A stretch of DNA of 64,000 bases, taken from the NCBI RefSeq assembly GCF_003718735.1, contig NZ_CP033460.1, positions 2,604,001-2,668,000 of the forward strand. Reading direction: 5' to 3'. The DNA is from Staphylococcus debuckii (GTDB taxonomy: Bacteria; Bacillota; Bacilli; Staphylococcales; Staphylococcaceae). A program made the position numbers and the translations under genes. Under the pieces are notes generated by a model. The model searched no databases and had not been told where the DNA came from. It saw nothing but the letters and a program-made list of their open reading frames with translations. This document shows, in pieces, positions 7,386 through 16,516 of this stretch; position 1 is the stretch's first letter; every line of letters starts with the position of its first letter.

Positions 7386-8324
7386 CTAACGCGGTTGTGT
7401 CGCTATTAAATACCCTAATACAGGTATGCCTAACAATGCGAGAATAATACTAGCAGGGATTTCAGTCGGTGCAATGAGTTGCGCACCTAAACTATCCGCC
7501 AAGACCATTACTGCGCCTCCAATCATACCATTTAACAACATCTGTCCACCAAGTTTCACCCTATATGTTCGGCGTATCAATTGCGGGACAATCATTCCTA
7601 TAAAACCGATAATTCCCGTATAAGAGATGATGACTGCTGTCATGATGGAAGCAATCGCTAACACACTATACATCAATACTGGAACATTAATACTTAGCGA
7701 TTGTGCTTTTAAAGTTCCGACTTGCAATAATTTAATTTGAGGCAGCAAAAGTATCAGCAAAACGAGACAGACTACTAATACAGGAGTAATGACTGCGACT
7801 TCACGCATTTCCGCCGCAGAAAATCCTCCGAACATATACATTACGATATTCTTTAGTCGGCGTTCGTCTAATAAGATTAATAAATAAAGAAAGGCATTGA
7901 AAAGCGCCCCAATCATAATGCCTGATAAAATCAATGCACGCATCGGATAGCCTTTGGACATGACGGAAGTCAACACCAACACAATTACTAAAGTGACAAT
8001 GCTTGCTACCATAGAAGCAAGCGGAATGAATAGACTAGATAATCCGATGAACACAGCCATCCCCGCACCTAAGACAGAACCGCTCGCAAGGCCAAGCGTT
8101 AAGCTGTCTGCAAGCGGATTATTCAATACGGTCTGAAACATTTGTCCTGCAATTGAAAGCCCGATGCCTGCCAATAAAGCTTCTGACATTCTAGGCATCC
8201 GCACTTCGAATAAAATACTATTGTTTAAAGGGTTCGACCAACTGCCAAGATGCCAGAATAGACTTAGCGCGATACTCGCAATCAGTACAATAGACCAACT
8301 TACAATGATTTTTGTCTGTTTCAT
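7386..8324 (-). CDS. FecCD-family permease of an iron-type ABC importer
   Basis: A 312-aa membrane protein of eight to ten helices of the FecCD/BtuC family, which carries siderophores, haem or cobalamin. Family landmarks are RMPRMSEALLAGIGLSIAGQMFQTVLNNPLADSLTLGLASGS near residues 45-85, the cytoplasmic loop GTLKAQSLSINV, and the GIIGFIGMIVPQLIRR coupling segment near 240. It starts six bases after the binding-protein gene, so they are one operon. There is no second permease and no ATPase gene. In S. aureus the FhuC ATPase serves several importers, so a shared ATPase is likely here too. Substrate unknown. Confidence 0.9.
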   Translation of the reverse strand: MKQTKIIVSWSIVLIASIALSLFWHLGSWSNPLNNSILFEVRMPRMSEALLAGIGLSIAGQMFQTVLNNPLADSLTLGLASGSVLGAGMAVFIGLSSLFIPLASMVASIVTLVIVLVLTSVMSKGYPMRALILSGIMIGALFNAFLYLLILLDERRLKNIVMYMFGGFSAAEMREVAVITPVLVVCLVLLILLLPQIKLLQVGTLKAQSLSINVPVLMYSVLAIASIMTAVIISYTGIIGFIGMIVPQLIRRTYRVKLGGQMLLNGMIGGAVMVLADSLGAQLIAPTEIPASIILALLGIPVLGYLIATQPR

Positions 8325-8329
8325 ATCAT

Positions 8330-9232
8330 TTATTCATTACGGTAAATCGCATCTCGCAACTCTGCTAGTCCTTGATCAATACGCGGACCAGGACGAGAAA
8401 TTTTATCACCATCTACCGCTTCAATTCTTCCTTTCTTCACTGCCTCTAAATTTTCAAAACCACCGCGTTTACGGATAACTTTCAAATAATCTGAACGTGA
8501 AATCCCCTCTGTAGTAACCAAGATATCCGGATGATGTTTAATAATACTTTCTTTGCTGACCTTCTTCCATCCCTCTACATCTTTGAAACTATTTTCAGCA
8601 TGCAGTTCCTCTAACATATAGTTGAAGAACGTATTTTTACCTGCTGTATAAATTTCTGGTTCATGAGAGACTTCTAAAAAGACAGTCGGTTTCTTCTCAT
8701 GCTTTGGTACTTCTTTCAACACAGCTTCTACACGATGTTTCGTATCATAAACTAATGTGTCCGCTTGAGATTCGCGTCCTGTCACCTTTCCAATCTGCTT
8801 AAAGGTATCATAAATTTCATTTAAATTCTTAGCATCTTTGACATAGATGACTTTTACACCTTTATCTTTCAAAGATTGCAGCACTTTTCCATCCATACCC
8901 TTTTGCGATTCATGTGCGACAATCAAATCCGGTTTCGCTTTCAAAAGTTGTTCTTTATTCAATTTCATCGCATCAAACTTCTGCTTATGTTTCACATCTT
9001 TCGGATAATCATCCACCGTAGAAACACCCACAATATCATCGCCGAGCCCAAGCTGATACAAAATTTCTGTATTACTCGGCATCAGTGAGATAATACGATG
9101 ATACTTAGCCTTAGACTTTTGAGCATTCTCAGCTTTGTCCTGATTGTCCTTCTTATCTGTTTTCGTTGGCGAGGAACATCCTGCAGCAATTAAGATAATG
9201 ACGATTAAGAAAACCCATAATTTTTGTTTCAT
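8330..9232 (-). CDS. Iron/cobalamin-type ABC substrate-binding lipoprotein
   Basis: A 300-aa lipoprotein. The signal peptide MKQKLWVFLIVIILIAAGC ends with a lipobox and lipidation at Cys19; a Lys/Asp/Ser-rich linker (20-42) follows. The fold is periplasmic-binding type III (BtuF/FecB family): RIISLMPSNTEILYQLGLGDDIVGVS, KPDLIVAHES, the long linking helix near 145-170 and HHPDILVTTEG. It is the first gene of the importer operon. I saw no clear Fur box upstream, although related importers are iron-controlled, so substrate (siderophore, haem or cobalamin) remains open. Confidence 0.88.
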   Translation of the reverse strand: MKQKLWVFLIVIILIAAGCSSPTKTDKKDNQDKAENAQKSKAKYHRIISLMPSNTEILYQLGLGDDIVGVSTVDDYPKDVKHKQKFDAMKLNKEQLLKAKPDLIVAHESQKGMDGKVLQSLKDKGVKVIYVKDAKNLNEIYDTFKQIGKVTGRESQADTLVYDTKHRVEAVLKEVPKHEKKPTVFLEVSHEPEIYTAGKNTFFNYMLEELHAENSFKDVEGWKKVSKESIIKHHPDILVTTEGISRSDYLKVIRKRGGFENLEAVKKGRIEAVDGDKISRPGPRIDQGLAELRDAIYRNE

Positions 9233-9300
9233 TGACTTCTCCTACTATTTTATTGTTTTGTAAATCTCATTTTAGCATATTTGGAGGAAGTTGAAATAGG

Positions 9301-9340
9301 AACTTTGGGAAAAGAAAACCTTGAAGAGTGGAAGGCAAAT
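9301..9340 (-). repeat. Copy 2 of a dispersed intergenic motif
   Basis: Its reverse complement has ACTCTTCAAGGTTTTC followed by TTTTCCCAAAG, aligned to the core at 40646-40675. It lies between the importer operon and argS. Confidence 0.35.
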
Positions 9341-9412
9341 TAATGTTCTACTCCTCCTCTTATCCAACATTAATTCAAACAACTGCTATTCAATCGCAAA
9401 AATATAAAAAAA

Positions 9413-9454
9413 TAGCTACAAAGAAATCTATCATCATAGATTTCTTCATAGCTA
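9413..9454 (-). terminator. argS terminator
   Basis: Long stem with arms tagct..aaagaaatctat and atagatttctt..agcta, then on the minus strand a run of six T and more. It lies 27 bases beyond the argS stop. Confidence 0.88.
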
Positions 9455-9480
9455 AACTTAGCAAGTTGTTTAAAATAATC

Positions 9481-11145
9481 TTACATTGTATGTGGCGCAG
9501 ATACTCCGACTAAAGCCAATGCATTGCGCAAAGTAATTTGTACAGCTGCAACCATAGAAACATACGCTTGTGTTTTCTTATCGTCATCAGTTAATACTTT
9601 GTCAGCGTTATAGAATTTATGGAAAGCAGCAGCTAATTCTTGAATATAGTTTGTCACACGATGCGGTGCACGATGTTCTGCCGCGCTTTCAATCATCGGT
9701 TCGAACTCAGCTACTTTTTTCAATAAATCAATAGCTTTATCATTCGTAATTACACTGAAATCTGCATTTTCAGATGGTGTAATACCGCGTTCGCCTGCTT
9801 GTTTTAAAATTGAAGAAATACGCGCATGTGCATATTGTGCATAATACACTGGGTTTTCAGCTGAATTTTCTTTAGCTAATTCCATATCGAAATCAAAGTG
9901 TGTATCCGGACTGCGCATTGTTAAGAAGTAACGTGCTGCATCAATACCGACTTCATCCATGATTTCACGTAAAGTAATGGCATTACCTGTACGTTTACTC
10001 ATTTTCACTTCTTCGCCATCTTGCATCAAACGTACCATTTGCATAATTTGAATTTCTAAACGGTCTGCATCAATACCGTAAGTTTCAACAGATGCTTTCA
10101 AACGATTGATATATCCATGATGATCCGCACCAAATAAGTTGATTAAGATATCTTGTCCGCCGTCACGATGGAATTTGTCATAATGATAAGCCACATCTGG
10201 CAAGAAGTATGTGTATGAACCGTCTTTTTTAATAATGACACGGTCTTTGTCATCATTAAAGTCAGAAGTACGCAACCAAGTGGCACCGTCCGCTTCATAA
10301 GTGTAGCCGTTTTCTTCCATCAATTTTAAGACTTTTTTAATTTCACCTTTATCGTATAAAGTTGTTTCACTGAACCAGCCGTCAAAGTGCGTATTGAAAT
10401 CAGCAAGGTCTTTTTTCAATTTTTCCATTTCGTAATCGACACCTAATTGACGGAAGACTTTCAAACGTTCATCTTCAGGCAAGTCTTTCAATTCAGGACG
10501 TTTTTCAGCTAAGTCTTTACCGATATTCACGATGTCTTTACCGTGGTAACCGTCAGCTGGAAGTTCTGCCTCTTTACCCATTGCTTGGTCGTAACGTGCT
10601 TCAATTGAATGTGCTAAATTTGTGATTTGATTACCTGCATCATTAATGTAATACTCACGTGTCACATCATAACCTGCAGCATCTAAAATATTGCTTAATG
10701 TATCACCGACAGCTGCATTACGCGCATGACCAATATGCAAGTCGCCAGTTGGATTGGCTGAAACATACTCCACTAATACTTTTTGATGTTTCGGATCTTC
10801 ATTGCGTCCGAAATCTTTATCTTTTTCTAAAGCTTCAGGAATAATCGCAGTTAAATATTGATTATTAAGATAGAAATTGATGAAGCCAGGGCCTGCAATT
10901 TCAATTTTCTCTACATTTGCTTTAGATTTATCTAAATGATCTACGATAGCTTGTGCAATTTCGCGTGGGTTGCGTTTTGCAATTTTAGTAAGTACCATCG
11001 CAATGTTAGTTGAGTAATCCCCATTCTTAGGGTCTTTCGGAATTTCCACTTTGACTTCAGGAACTTCTTCTGCAAGTTCAGCGGCTTTAACACTTGCTGT
11101 GATTTCTTCAATTAATGTTTGTTTGACTTGATCTATAATATTCAC
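9481..11145 (-). CDS. argS: Arginyl-tRNA synthetase
   Basis: A 554-aa class I synthetase that attaches arginine to tRNA-Arg in the cytoplasm. Visible parts: the ArgRS-specific N-terminal domain (1-110, with [11 protein letters not shown]), the signature HIGHARNA (HIGH motif, around 130), a KMSKRTGN loop (KMSKS) near 375 and the all-helical anticodon-binding domain from about 430 to the end, closing SAPHTM. The length is usual. It starts four bases after the DUF1934 gene, a pairing conserved in Bacilli. A terminator follows at 9413-9454. No T-box is seen, and none is expected behind an upstream gene. Confidence 0.97.
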   Translation of the reverse strand: MNIIDQVKQTLIEEITASVKAAELAEEVPEVKVEIPKDPKNGDYSTNIAMVLTKIAKRNPREIAQAIVDHLDKSKANVEKIEIAGPGFINFYLNNQYLTAIIPEALEKDKDFGRNEDPKHQKVLVEYVSANPTGDLHIGHARNAAVGDTLSNILDAAGYDVTREYYINDAGNQITNLAHSIEARYDQAMGKEAELPADGYHGKDIVNIGKDLAEKRPELKDLPEDERLKVFRQLGVDYEMEKLKKDLADFNTHFDGWFSETTLYDKGEIKKVLKLMEENGYTYEADGATWLRTSDFNDDKDRVIIKKDGSYTYFLPDVAYHYDKFHRDGGQDILINLFGADHHGYINRLKASVETYGIDADRLEIQIMQMVRLMQDGEEVKMSKRTGNAITLREIMDEVGIDAARYFLTMRSPDTHFDFDMELAKENSAENPVYYAQYAHARISSILKQAGERGITPSENADFSVITNDKAIDLLKKVAEFEPMIESAAEHRAPHRVTNYIQELAAAFHKFYNADKVLTDDDKKTQAYVSMVAAVQITLRNALALVGVSAPHTM

Positions 11146-11148
11146 TCA

Positions 11149-11562
11149 TTACAGCTCCTTATAGGTAATTTGATAAAGGTAGGTGCCCATTTTTTCTTCT
11201 TCTTGAAAAAGTTCATAACGAATTTTAAGCTTTGATGCTTCTGGCTGTATAAAATGATTGATACTTAAAGTACGGACGGTTAATGGAATTTTGCCTGCGG
11301 GTATTTCATACAAAGAAACGGTGTCTTTGCCTTCAACAAAATGCAGATTTTGCTTAATCTCTCCACTACGCATCAATTTAACTTCGCTATCTTGTATTTT
11401 CAATGTGACATGAATCGAAATATCTTCAATTTGTTCATCATAACGAATATATTCAACTTGACGCTTTTCTTGCCAAGTGCCATTTGTTTCGTATTCAAAC
11501 TCATCGGTTTCTCCATCGCGTTTGATTAATTGCAATGTTTGGATCTGGATATTCTGGTCCAA
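11149..11562 (-). CDS. DUF1934 (YwiB-type) beta-barrel protein
   Basis: A 137-aa protein of the DUF1934/YwiB family, which has a calycin-like beta barrel of unknown role. The alternating strands, the TLSINHF turn and the closing YLYQITYKEL match that family, whose gene regularly precedes argS in Bacilli, as here (four bases apart). The start is taken as TTG at 11562, nine bases after an agggtga ribosome site; the GTG at 11571 would touch that site. No membrane segment. It probably shares the argS promoter. Confidence 0.82.
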   Translation of the reverse strand: MDQNIQIQTLQLIKRDGETDEFEYETNGTWQEKRQVEYIRYDEQIEDISIHVTLKIQDSEVKLMRSGEIKQNLHFVEGKDTVSLYEIPAGKIPLTVRTLSINHFIQPEASKLKIRYELFQEEEKMGTYLYQITYKEL

Positions 11563-11621
11563 TTGATGCACTCACCCTATTCTTCATTTTGAATTAATAC
11601 ACATCATTATATCATACAAAT

Positions 11622-11661
11622 ACAAGGCATACAGTGATGAAATTCACACTGCATGCCTTGT
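11622..11661. terminator. Hairpin between DUF1934 and M20 genes
   Basis: Arms acaaggcat-cagtg and cactg-atgccttgt with one bulged base each. The plus side ends in ttttt, but the minus side, where the M20 transcript arrives, has only tatttgta. It may stop the M20 transcript weakly. Confidence 0.55.
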
Positions 11662-11708
11662 TTTTAAGTGAAGAAGCACTCTCTTTCAGCTAGCTGCTCT
11701 CCCAGGTT

Positions 11709-12902
11709 TTATTTTCCCTCAGTATCTTGATTCAAGTAATCTAGTACGACGGTTCCGACCGCTTCGGCCGCACTCATCATGGACGTTTCGCTGATGTTGA
11801 ATTTTGGATGATGATGCGGGTAGGCTTCTCCTTCTTCCGGCTCTGCCCCAGCAAAAATAAAGGCGCTTGGCAGTTCTTTAGCATAATAAGCGAAATCTTC
11901 GGATGGTGGCCATGGTGCACAACGTTCAACCTTTTGAATAGCGTCGTGTTCAGCATGTTTCAATGTATCTGCCACGTATTCTGTGAAGTCTGGGTCGTTA
12001 TAAAGTGCTGGATAGTCGTCTATAAATTCGTAATCGCATGTCACGCCGAAGGTATGTTCAAGGCCGTCTACAATGCGTTCCAATTCAGCAGCGATTCTGT
12101 GTTTAGTTTCATCATTGAGGCCGCGGACGTCCCCTTCAATTTCAACTTTATCTTTGATGACATTAAATTGTCCTTTGGCATCAAATGAACCGATTGAGAC
12201 TACGCCTGTTTCGAAGGGACTTAAACGACGAGAAACCACAGTTTGAACAGTCGTTACGAAATTAGCACCTGCTACTATAGCGTCATTAGCTGCATGCGGT
12301 GAAGAGCCGTGTCCTCCTTGACCGTGAATCGTCAATTTGAAAATGGCGCGCCCTGTTTGTACGTAGCCTTCTCGATAGTAAATTGTGCCACGTTCGCCAT
12401 TACTCATCACGTGAACGCCTAAGACATGGTCTACACCTTCTAAGACACCGTCACGAATCATTCCGAGTGCACCGCCTGGAGGCATTTCTTCAGCCGGCTG
12501 ATGAATTACGACGACTTTGCCTTTAAATTGATCTTTCATATCGATTAATGTATCTGCTAAAGTCAGCATATAAGCTGTATGTGCATCGTGGCCGCACGCA
12601 TGCATAACGCCTGGATTCTCAGACGCAAATGGCAGCCCGGTAGCTTCTTCAATCGGCAATGCATCAAAGTCAGCACGAATTGCGATGGTTTTCCCTGGCT
12701 TACCACTGTCGATTGTTACTTTAACCCCATTATCGCCGACATTCGTTTCTACCTTACAGTCCTTTCCTTTATAGAAATCCGCAATATATTTCGGTGTTTC
12801 TACCTCTTTGAAAGATAATTCAGGATGCGCATGTAAATATCTGCGCATCTCCACCATTTTCTCTTCTTTCTCTTTGAGTCTGCGAATTAATTCTGAACTC
12901 AT
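11709..12902 (-). CDS. M20-family amidohydrolase
   Basis: A 397-aa zinc amidohydrolase of the N-acyl-amino-acid / IAA-amino-acid hydrolase group (M20D). It shows MRRYLHAHPELSFKE, IRADFDALPIEE, the metal-binding HACGHDAH block, the catalytic QPAEE glutamate, a dimerisation domain with GQGGHGSSPHAA, and a C-terminal PSEDFAYY..HHPKFNISE. It frees an amino acid from an N-acyl or peptide-like conjugate. The ATG at 12902 is used because aaaggag lies eight bases ahead; GTG at 12911 overlaps that site. A CodY-like box lies upstream at 12966-12980. A related gene is at 53532. Confidence 0.92.
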   Translation of the reverse strand: MSSELIRRLKEKEEKMVEMRRYLHAHPELSFKEVETPKYIADFYKGKDCKVETNVGDNGVKVTIDSGKPGKTIAIRADFDALPIEEATGLPFASENPGVMHACGHDAHTAYMLTLADTLIDMKDQFKGKVVVIHQPAEEMPPGGALGMIRDGVLEGVDHVLGVHVMSNGERGTIYYREGYVQTGRAIFKLTIHGQGGHGSSPHAANDAIVAGANFVTTVQTVVSRRLSPFETGVVSIGSFDAKGQFNVIKDKVEIEGDVRGLNDETKHRIAAELERIVDGLEHTFGVTCDYEFIDDYPALYNDPDFTEYVADTLKHAEHDAIQKVERCAPWPPSEDFAYYAKELPSAFIFAGAEPEEGEAYPHHHPKFNISETSMMSAAEAVGTVVLDYLNQDTEGK

Positions 12903-12965
12903 CTTACCCACTCCTTTGGAAAAAAATAAATACTGTTCTGGCTACTTAAAAGTTTAATAATTAAA

Positions 12966-12980
12966 ATTATTCTGATAATT
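12966..12980 (-). promoter_or_regulatory. CodY-like box upstream of the M20 gene
   Basis: The 15-mer attattctgataatt matches the CodY consensus AATTTTCWGAAAATT at 12 of 15 positions and lies 64 bases before the M20 start. CodY control of amino-acid scavenging would make sense. AT-rich gaps give chance matches, so this is only a candidate. Confidence 0.35.
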
Positions 12981-13025
12981 AATACTCTTACTGTAACATA
13001 TTCGAACGAAATATGGGGAAAATGA

Positions 13026-13056
13026 AAATCTCCCAGCAAATTTTGCCGAGAGATTT
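13026..13056 (-). terminator. ywhD terminator
   Basis: Arms aaatctc and gagattt with an inner gcaaa/tttgc stem; on the minus strand tcattttcc follows. It lies 12 bases beyond the ywhD stop. Confidence 0.75.
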
Positions 13057-13067
13057 ATCTTAACACT

Positions 13068-13580
13068 TTATTTATCGTGCAATGCTTCTTTTAATTCATC
13101 ACTAGAATTATTCCACATGTCAATGTCATGATTTTTCAAGAATTCACGGATAATATCAATATTTTCATTACCGATATGATCAATGACTACTTTATGTTTC
13201 ATGGATTTATCCATCATATTCACGTGTTCCGGCATGCTCTTATAACCGCGGCGAATCTTCTTATTCACCATTAAATAACATGCAGTTAAACCTGCGTAAT
13301 AAGCACCATGTTCGCCACGTTCTGTAGTGACCCAGCACAACCAATATTCTTTAGCTTCTGGACCTTCTACCGTTTCTTTATCGGTAATCCATTTTACGCC
13401 TTTTTCAACATCCGCACGTGCATGCATCGCACCGATATCGATAAATGCTTCTTTAGATTGCAAGTCTATAAACACGGGTGCAACGTTATCTAAACTGATG
13501 GACCCGATATTTGTACCTTTATGCCCGTCAAGCGGATCATTTTTAATAATGTTGAATTTAAAACCTTTATTCTCTGACAA
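13068..13580 (-). CDS. ywhD: YwhD family protein
   Basis: A 170-aa protein matching B. subtilis YwhD from its start: FNIIKNDPLDGHKG, SLDNVAPVFIDL, and the Trp-rich YWLCWVTTERGEHGAYYAG. The family is conserved in Bacilli with unknown function. It is soluble and predicted cytoplasmic. The start is TTG at 13580 because ggaggtga lies five bases ahead. It is a single gene between ywfO and an amidohydrolase gene. Naming follows the family; no activity is claimed. Confidence 0.88.
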   Translation of the reverse strand: MSENKGFKFNIIKNDPLDGHKGTNIGSISLDNVAPVFIDLQSKEAFIDIGAMHARADVEKGVKWITDKETVEGPEAKEYWLCWVTTERGEHGAYYAGLTACYLMVNKKIRRGYKSMPEHVNMMDKSMKHKVVIDHIGNENIDIIREFLKNHDIDMWNNSSDELKEALHDK

Positions 13581-13650
13581 AAGTCTCACCTCCAATAGTT
13601 TTTCAATGCTATTTTACTGTATCATCTGAAGTATTTCTAACACAATTTAA

Positions 13651-14949
13651 TCAATTAAGTTCGTTTAAAATACTGATGATACGTTCGCGTATTGCGTCAT
13701 CTTCAATATTATAAATCAATTCTTTAGGGAAATATAATTTATAATCTTGGCGATTGATGCCCGTAATGCTCTGTATTACCATAGATTGGCTGCTGATTTC
13801 GCGTATCTTTCCATTACGTTGCAGCAAGTGAATCGGCTGGCGGTTAGACCCCGGGCGGTCATAATCATAAGGCAAGTCGGAGAATGACTCGCTGACAAAA
13901 TAGTAATTCGGGTTGATGCCCGCTTCTTCAAAGAGTTCGCGCAACTCATTCATAGTAATAATCGAACCATCGAACGGCAAGAATTTGAATAAGTCGCGGT
14001 TAATGAAACGGCGCGCTAAATCGCTTAAAATTGGGTCACGTTCTTTAATCCACTCTTTTAAGTAATAAAGGACTACCGCTTCATCCAAATCTACATATTG
14101 TTCAATCGTCATTGTGCCTTCAAAAAATGGAATGAAGTCAGTTGGAAAACGTTCGAATTCATATCCGTCTTGGTATAACTCTTTAGCCCGTTTCAATGTA
14201 TTATTCAATAATACTTCCCCGCCACGGCTGACAGGATGGAAATAAATCTGCCAATACATTTGATAACGGCTCATTATAAAGTTCTCCACTGCATGCATGC
14301 CGCTTTCTTTAATCAGCACTTCATCTTTCGTCGGACGCATTAAACGCAGAATCCGTTCCATATCGAATTTACCGTAAGACACACCTGTAAAGTAGGCATC
14401 ACGTTGCAGATAATCCATTCGGTCTGCATCGATTTGGGAAGATATCATCGAAATGACGAGTTTATTTTCATGTGTTTTATTAATCACCTCTGCCACTTCT
14501 TGCGGAAACGTCGGTGAAACACGGCTGAGCACTTCATTCACTTCGGTATCGCCAGTAATAATGGCTTGAGTGAATGCTTCGTGATCGGTATCAAAGATTT
14601 TTTCAAAGCTGTGAGAAAAAGGACCATGCCCTAAATCGTGTAAAAGTGCTGCACATAAGGCAAGTGGACGGTCTGCATCATTCCAGGCTTCTCTTCCTCT
14701 GAAAGATTCGTCTATAATCCGGCGTACGATTTCATAGACGCCGAGAGAATGGCCGAAGCGACTATGTTCTGCCGTATGAAATGACAGATAAAGTGTTCCA
14801 AGTTGTTTGATTCTGCGCAATCGTTGAAATTCTTTTGTTTTAATCAAGTCCCAAATAACTTGATCTTTTACATGAATGTAACGATGAATCGGATCTTTGA
14901 ATACTTTCTCTTCAAATAATTTTTTAGTGCCGTAATCTGTCTCTGACAT
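13651..14949 (-). CDS. ywfO: HD-domain phosphohydrolase, YwfO family
   Basis: A 432-aa HD-superfamily protein. It has RLRRIKQLGTLYLSFHTAEHSRFGHSLG near 45-70, the metal-binding HD pair in LLHDLGHGPFSHSFE near 110-125, and ISSQIDADRMDYLQRDA near 175, the layout of dNTP triphosphohydrolases and of B. subtilis YwfO. It probably removes triphosphate from a deoxynucleotide, but the substrate is not shown by sequence. The ribosome site aaggagggg precedes the ATG. A GNAT gene ends 43 bases upstream on the same strand. Confidence 0.9.
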   Translation of the reverse strand: MSETDYGTKKLFEEKVFKDPIHRYIHVKDQVIWDLIKTKEFQRLRRIKQLGTLYLSFHTAEHSRFGHSLGVYEIVRRIIDESFRGREAWNDADRPLALCAALLHDLGHGPFSHSFEKIFDTDHEAFTQAIITGDTEVNEVLSRVSPTFPQEVAEVINKTHENKLVISMISSQIDADRMDYLQRDAYFTGVSYGKFDMERILRLMRPTKDEVLIKESGMHAVENFIMSRYQMYWQIYFHPVSRGGEVLLNNTLKRAKELYQDGYEFERFPTDFIPFFEGTMTIEQYVDLDEAVVLYYLKEWIKERDPILSDLARRFINRDLFKFLPFDGSIITMNELRELFEEAGINPNYYFVSESFSDLPYDYDRPGSNRQPIHLLQRNGKIREISSQSMVIQSITGINRQDYKLYFPKELIYNIEDDAIRERIISILNELN

Positions 14950-14992
14950 CCGATTCCCCTCCTTGTAGATGATATTTCTGCAATTGATTCAC

Positions 14993-15469
14993 TCAGAGTT
15001 CTTTTTTCATTAAAGCTAAGTCCATCACCTCGCCATACATTTCATGATGGTAGGCACGTACTAGTTCAAAGCCATGTTGTTTATAATATTCAACGCCTTC
15101 TGTATTTTGATTATCTACTTCTAGATAAACTGCATCGTATTGGCCTTTAAAATGTTTCAAGCCAGCTTCTAACAAATCAGTTCCGTACCCTTTACGTTGA
15201 GATTCTGGACGTACATAGTGGGCGGATAAGAATAACTCGCTGCCATTAATAAAGTTGGCAAACCCTACAATCTCTCCGTCTTCTTCGGCTACTAAAAATA
15301 GCTGGTCTTTCAATCTTTTAGTTAAATGTTGTTCATTATATGCAGCTGCTAACAATTCGTTGACTGTTCTCGCAGCATAAATATTCAAATAAGTATTGTA
15401 CCAAGCTTTTGTTGCGACATCTCTAATGCTCACGACATCTGCTGGTGTTGCTTCTCTTACTTTTCGCAT
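14993..15469 (-). CDS. GNAT-family N-acetyltransferase
   Basis: A 158-aa acetyltransferase of the GNAT fold. The start VREATPADVVSIRDVATKAW is typical of amino- or protein-acetylating members, LFLVAEEDGEIVGFANF is strand beta-4, and the acetyl-CoA loop is RPESQRKGYGTDLL (near 90-103), followed by YYKQHGFELVRAY. The acceptor is unknown. The ribosome site aaggaga precedes the ATG. It lies just ahead of the ywfO gene on the same strand and may be co-transcribed. Confidence 0.88.
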   Translation of the reverse strand: MRKVREATPADVVSIRDVATKAWYNTYLNIYAARTVNELLAAAYNEQHLTKRLKDQLFLVAEEDGEIVGFANFINGSELFLSAHYVRPESQRKGYGTDLLEAGLKHFKGQYDAVYLEVDNQNTEGVEYYKQHGFELVRAYHHEMYGEVMDLALMKKEL

Positions 15470-15564
15470 GGCAAATCTCTCCTTATAAATTTCGAAAATA
15501 GTATTTTAATTATAGCATAGGTCCCAGTTTGGACGGGAGTGGAACGCTATCTCACCTATGTTCT

Positions 15565-15741
15565 TTACCTTTTGTTTTTCCCTATTATTAAAGTGATAAT
15601 GAATAGACAAATAATCAACACAAAAATCGTGATATTCGTCCAAAACTTGACTTGTTCATTCGGACTGATTAGGCCTACTAAAAAACTGATTAAAGTCAAT
15701 ATCACCAATGTATATTGTACGATTTTAAACGTTTTGTGCAT
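15565..15741 (-). CDS. 58-aa membrane protein with two helices
   Basis: A short gene starting MHKTFKIVQYTLVILTL and ending LIIGKNKR. It has two hydrophobic helices (about 8-26 and 36-54) joined by a short loop SPNEQVKFWTN. The ATG at 15741 has an excellent ribosome site (aaaggagg) nine bases ahead. The codon pattern and basic ends support a real protein. It is a lone gene between the flavin-reductase gene and the GNAT gene. The loop should lie outside the membrane. I do not recognise a family; it could be a stress or toxin-like peptide, or a minor membrane protein. Confidence 0.6.
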   Translation of the reverse strand: MHKTFKIVQYTLVILTLISFLVGLISPNEQVKFWTNITIFVLIICLFIITLIIGKNKR

Positions 15742-15808
15742 CGTGATGCCTCCTTTTCAGTTTGAGTTGTGTACTGGAGTGGTGCTTGTAACTTGAAAAA
15801 AATAAAAC

Positions 15809-15837
15809 GAGACAAGACGATTTTCCTGCCTTGCCTC
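15809..15837 (-). terminator. Flavin-reductase terminator
   Basis: Arms gagacaag and cttgcctc (on the minus strand gaggcaag/cttgtctc, one G-U) are followed on the minus strand by gttttattttttt. Confidence 0.82.
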
Positions 15838-15867
15838 CGTTAATGAATATCTGGAACGACTTACATT

Positions 15868-16434
15868 CTATTTTGTTTCTTGTAGTGTTTTGCTGTTATA
15901 TTTAAATTCTGAATTCCATTTTTCAGCAATTCTCACTGCATACGTATCTTTCACAATCTCTCCTGGGGCATTTGCATTACCGATTAAATAATCTTTGAGA
16001 GTTGCTCCTAAAAATTCAAGACTATATTCTATTTGATGCATGCAAGGTCTCGCTTTAATTTTAGGACAATCTCCACCGACTAAAATCAAACGAAAATCTA
16101 TCTGTGCCATTTTTTCTTTGAAATCTGGATAATTCGGATCTCTTAAAGTTTCAGACCAATGATCGATAAATGCTTTCATAGAAGCTGATACGCTATACCA
16201 ATATACAGGTGACACTAATAAAACGGTGTCGCTTTTTAGTACCTGGTCTATAATATTTTTATAATCATCGTTGTAATCCGAGATGATTTGCTCGTCGTGT
16301 CTAACATCTCTGACTGGATTAAAATGATATTGAGTTAAGTCAATCCAATTATATTCTAAATCTTGTAAAGTTATTTTTGCTAATTCTGCCGAGTTCCCTG
16401 CTGGTCTGCTACCTCCAAATAAAACTGTAATCAT
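15868..16434 (-). CDS. NAD(P)H-dependent flavin oxidoreductase, flavodoxin-like
   Basis: A 188-aa flavodoxin-fold protein. It begins MITVLFGGSRPAGNSAELAK (FMN phosphate loop) and contains LLVSPVYWYSVSASMKAFIDHW, the standard FMN-loop of NADPH-dependent FMN reductases. RPCMHQIEYSLEFLG is typical of the same group. It probably passes hydride from NAD(P)H to FMN and then to quinones, azo compounds or nitro compounds; the substrate is not given by sequence. The ribosome site agaggaag precedes the ATG. A perfect cre match lies about 70 bases upstream, so CcpA may control it. Confidence 0.85.
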   Translation of the reverse strand: MITVLFGGSRPAGNSAELAKITLQDLEYNWIDLTQYHFNPVRDVRHDEQIISDYNDDYKNIIDQVLKSDTVLLVSPVYWYSVSASMKAFIDHWSETLRDPNYPDFKEKMAQIDFRLILVGGDCPKIKARPCMHQIEYSLEFLGATLKDYLIGNANAPGEIVKDTYAVRIAEKWNSEFKYNSKTLQETK

Positions 16435-16502
16435 AAGACGCTTCCTCTCTTTATTTCAACGCTTTTAAAGCTATTTTTATGTATCCCTTAATAATATTCA
16501 GT

Positions 16503-16516
16503 TGTGAACGTTTACA
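16503..16516 (-). promoter_or_regulatory. cre site (CcpA box) upstream of the flavin-reductase gene
   Basis: On the minus strand TGTAAACGTTCACA fits all 14 positions of the Bacillus/Staphylococcus consensus TGWAANCGNTNWCA; it is 69 bases before the reductase ATG and within 200 bases of the plus-strand gene at 16699. It may serve either direction. Confidence 0.6.

Noticed and set aside
8330..9400. A Fur box upstream of the importer operon
   Set aside because: No 19-base GATAATGATTATCATTATC-like sequence is visible near the promoter.
11341..11529. Frames opposite the DUF1934 gene
   Set aside because: They are antisense shadows of a conserved gene.
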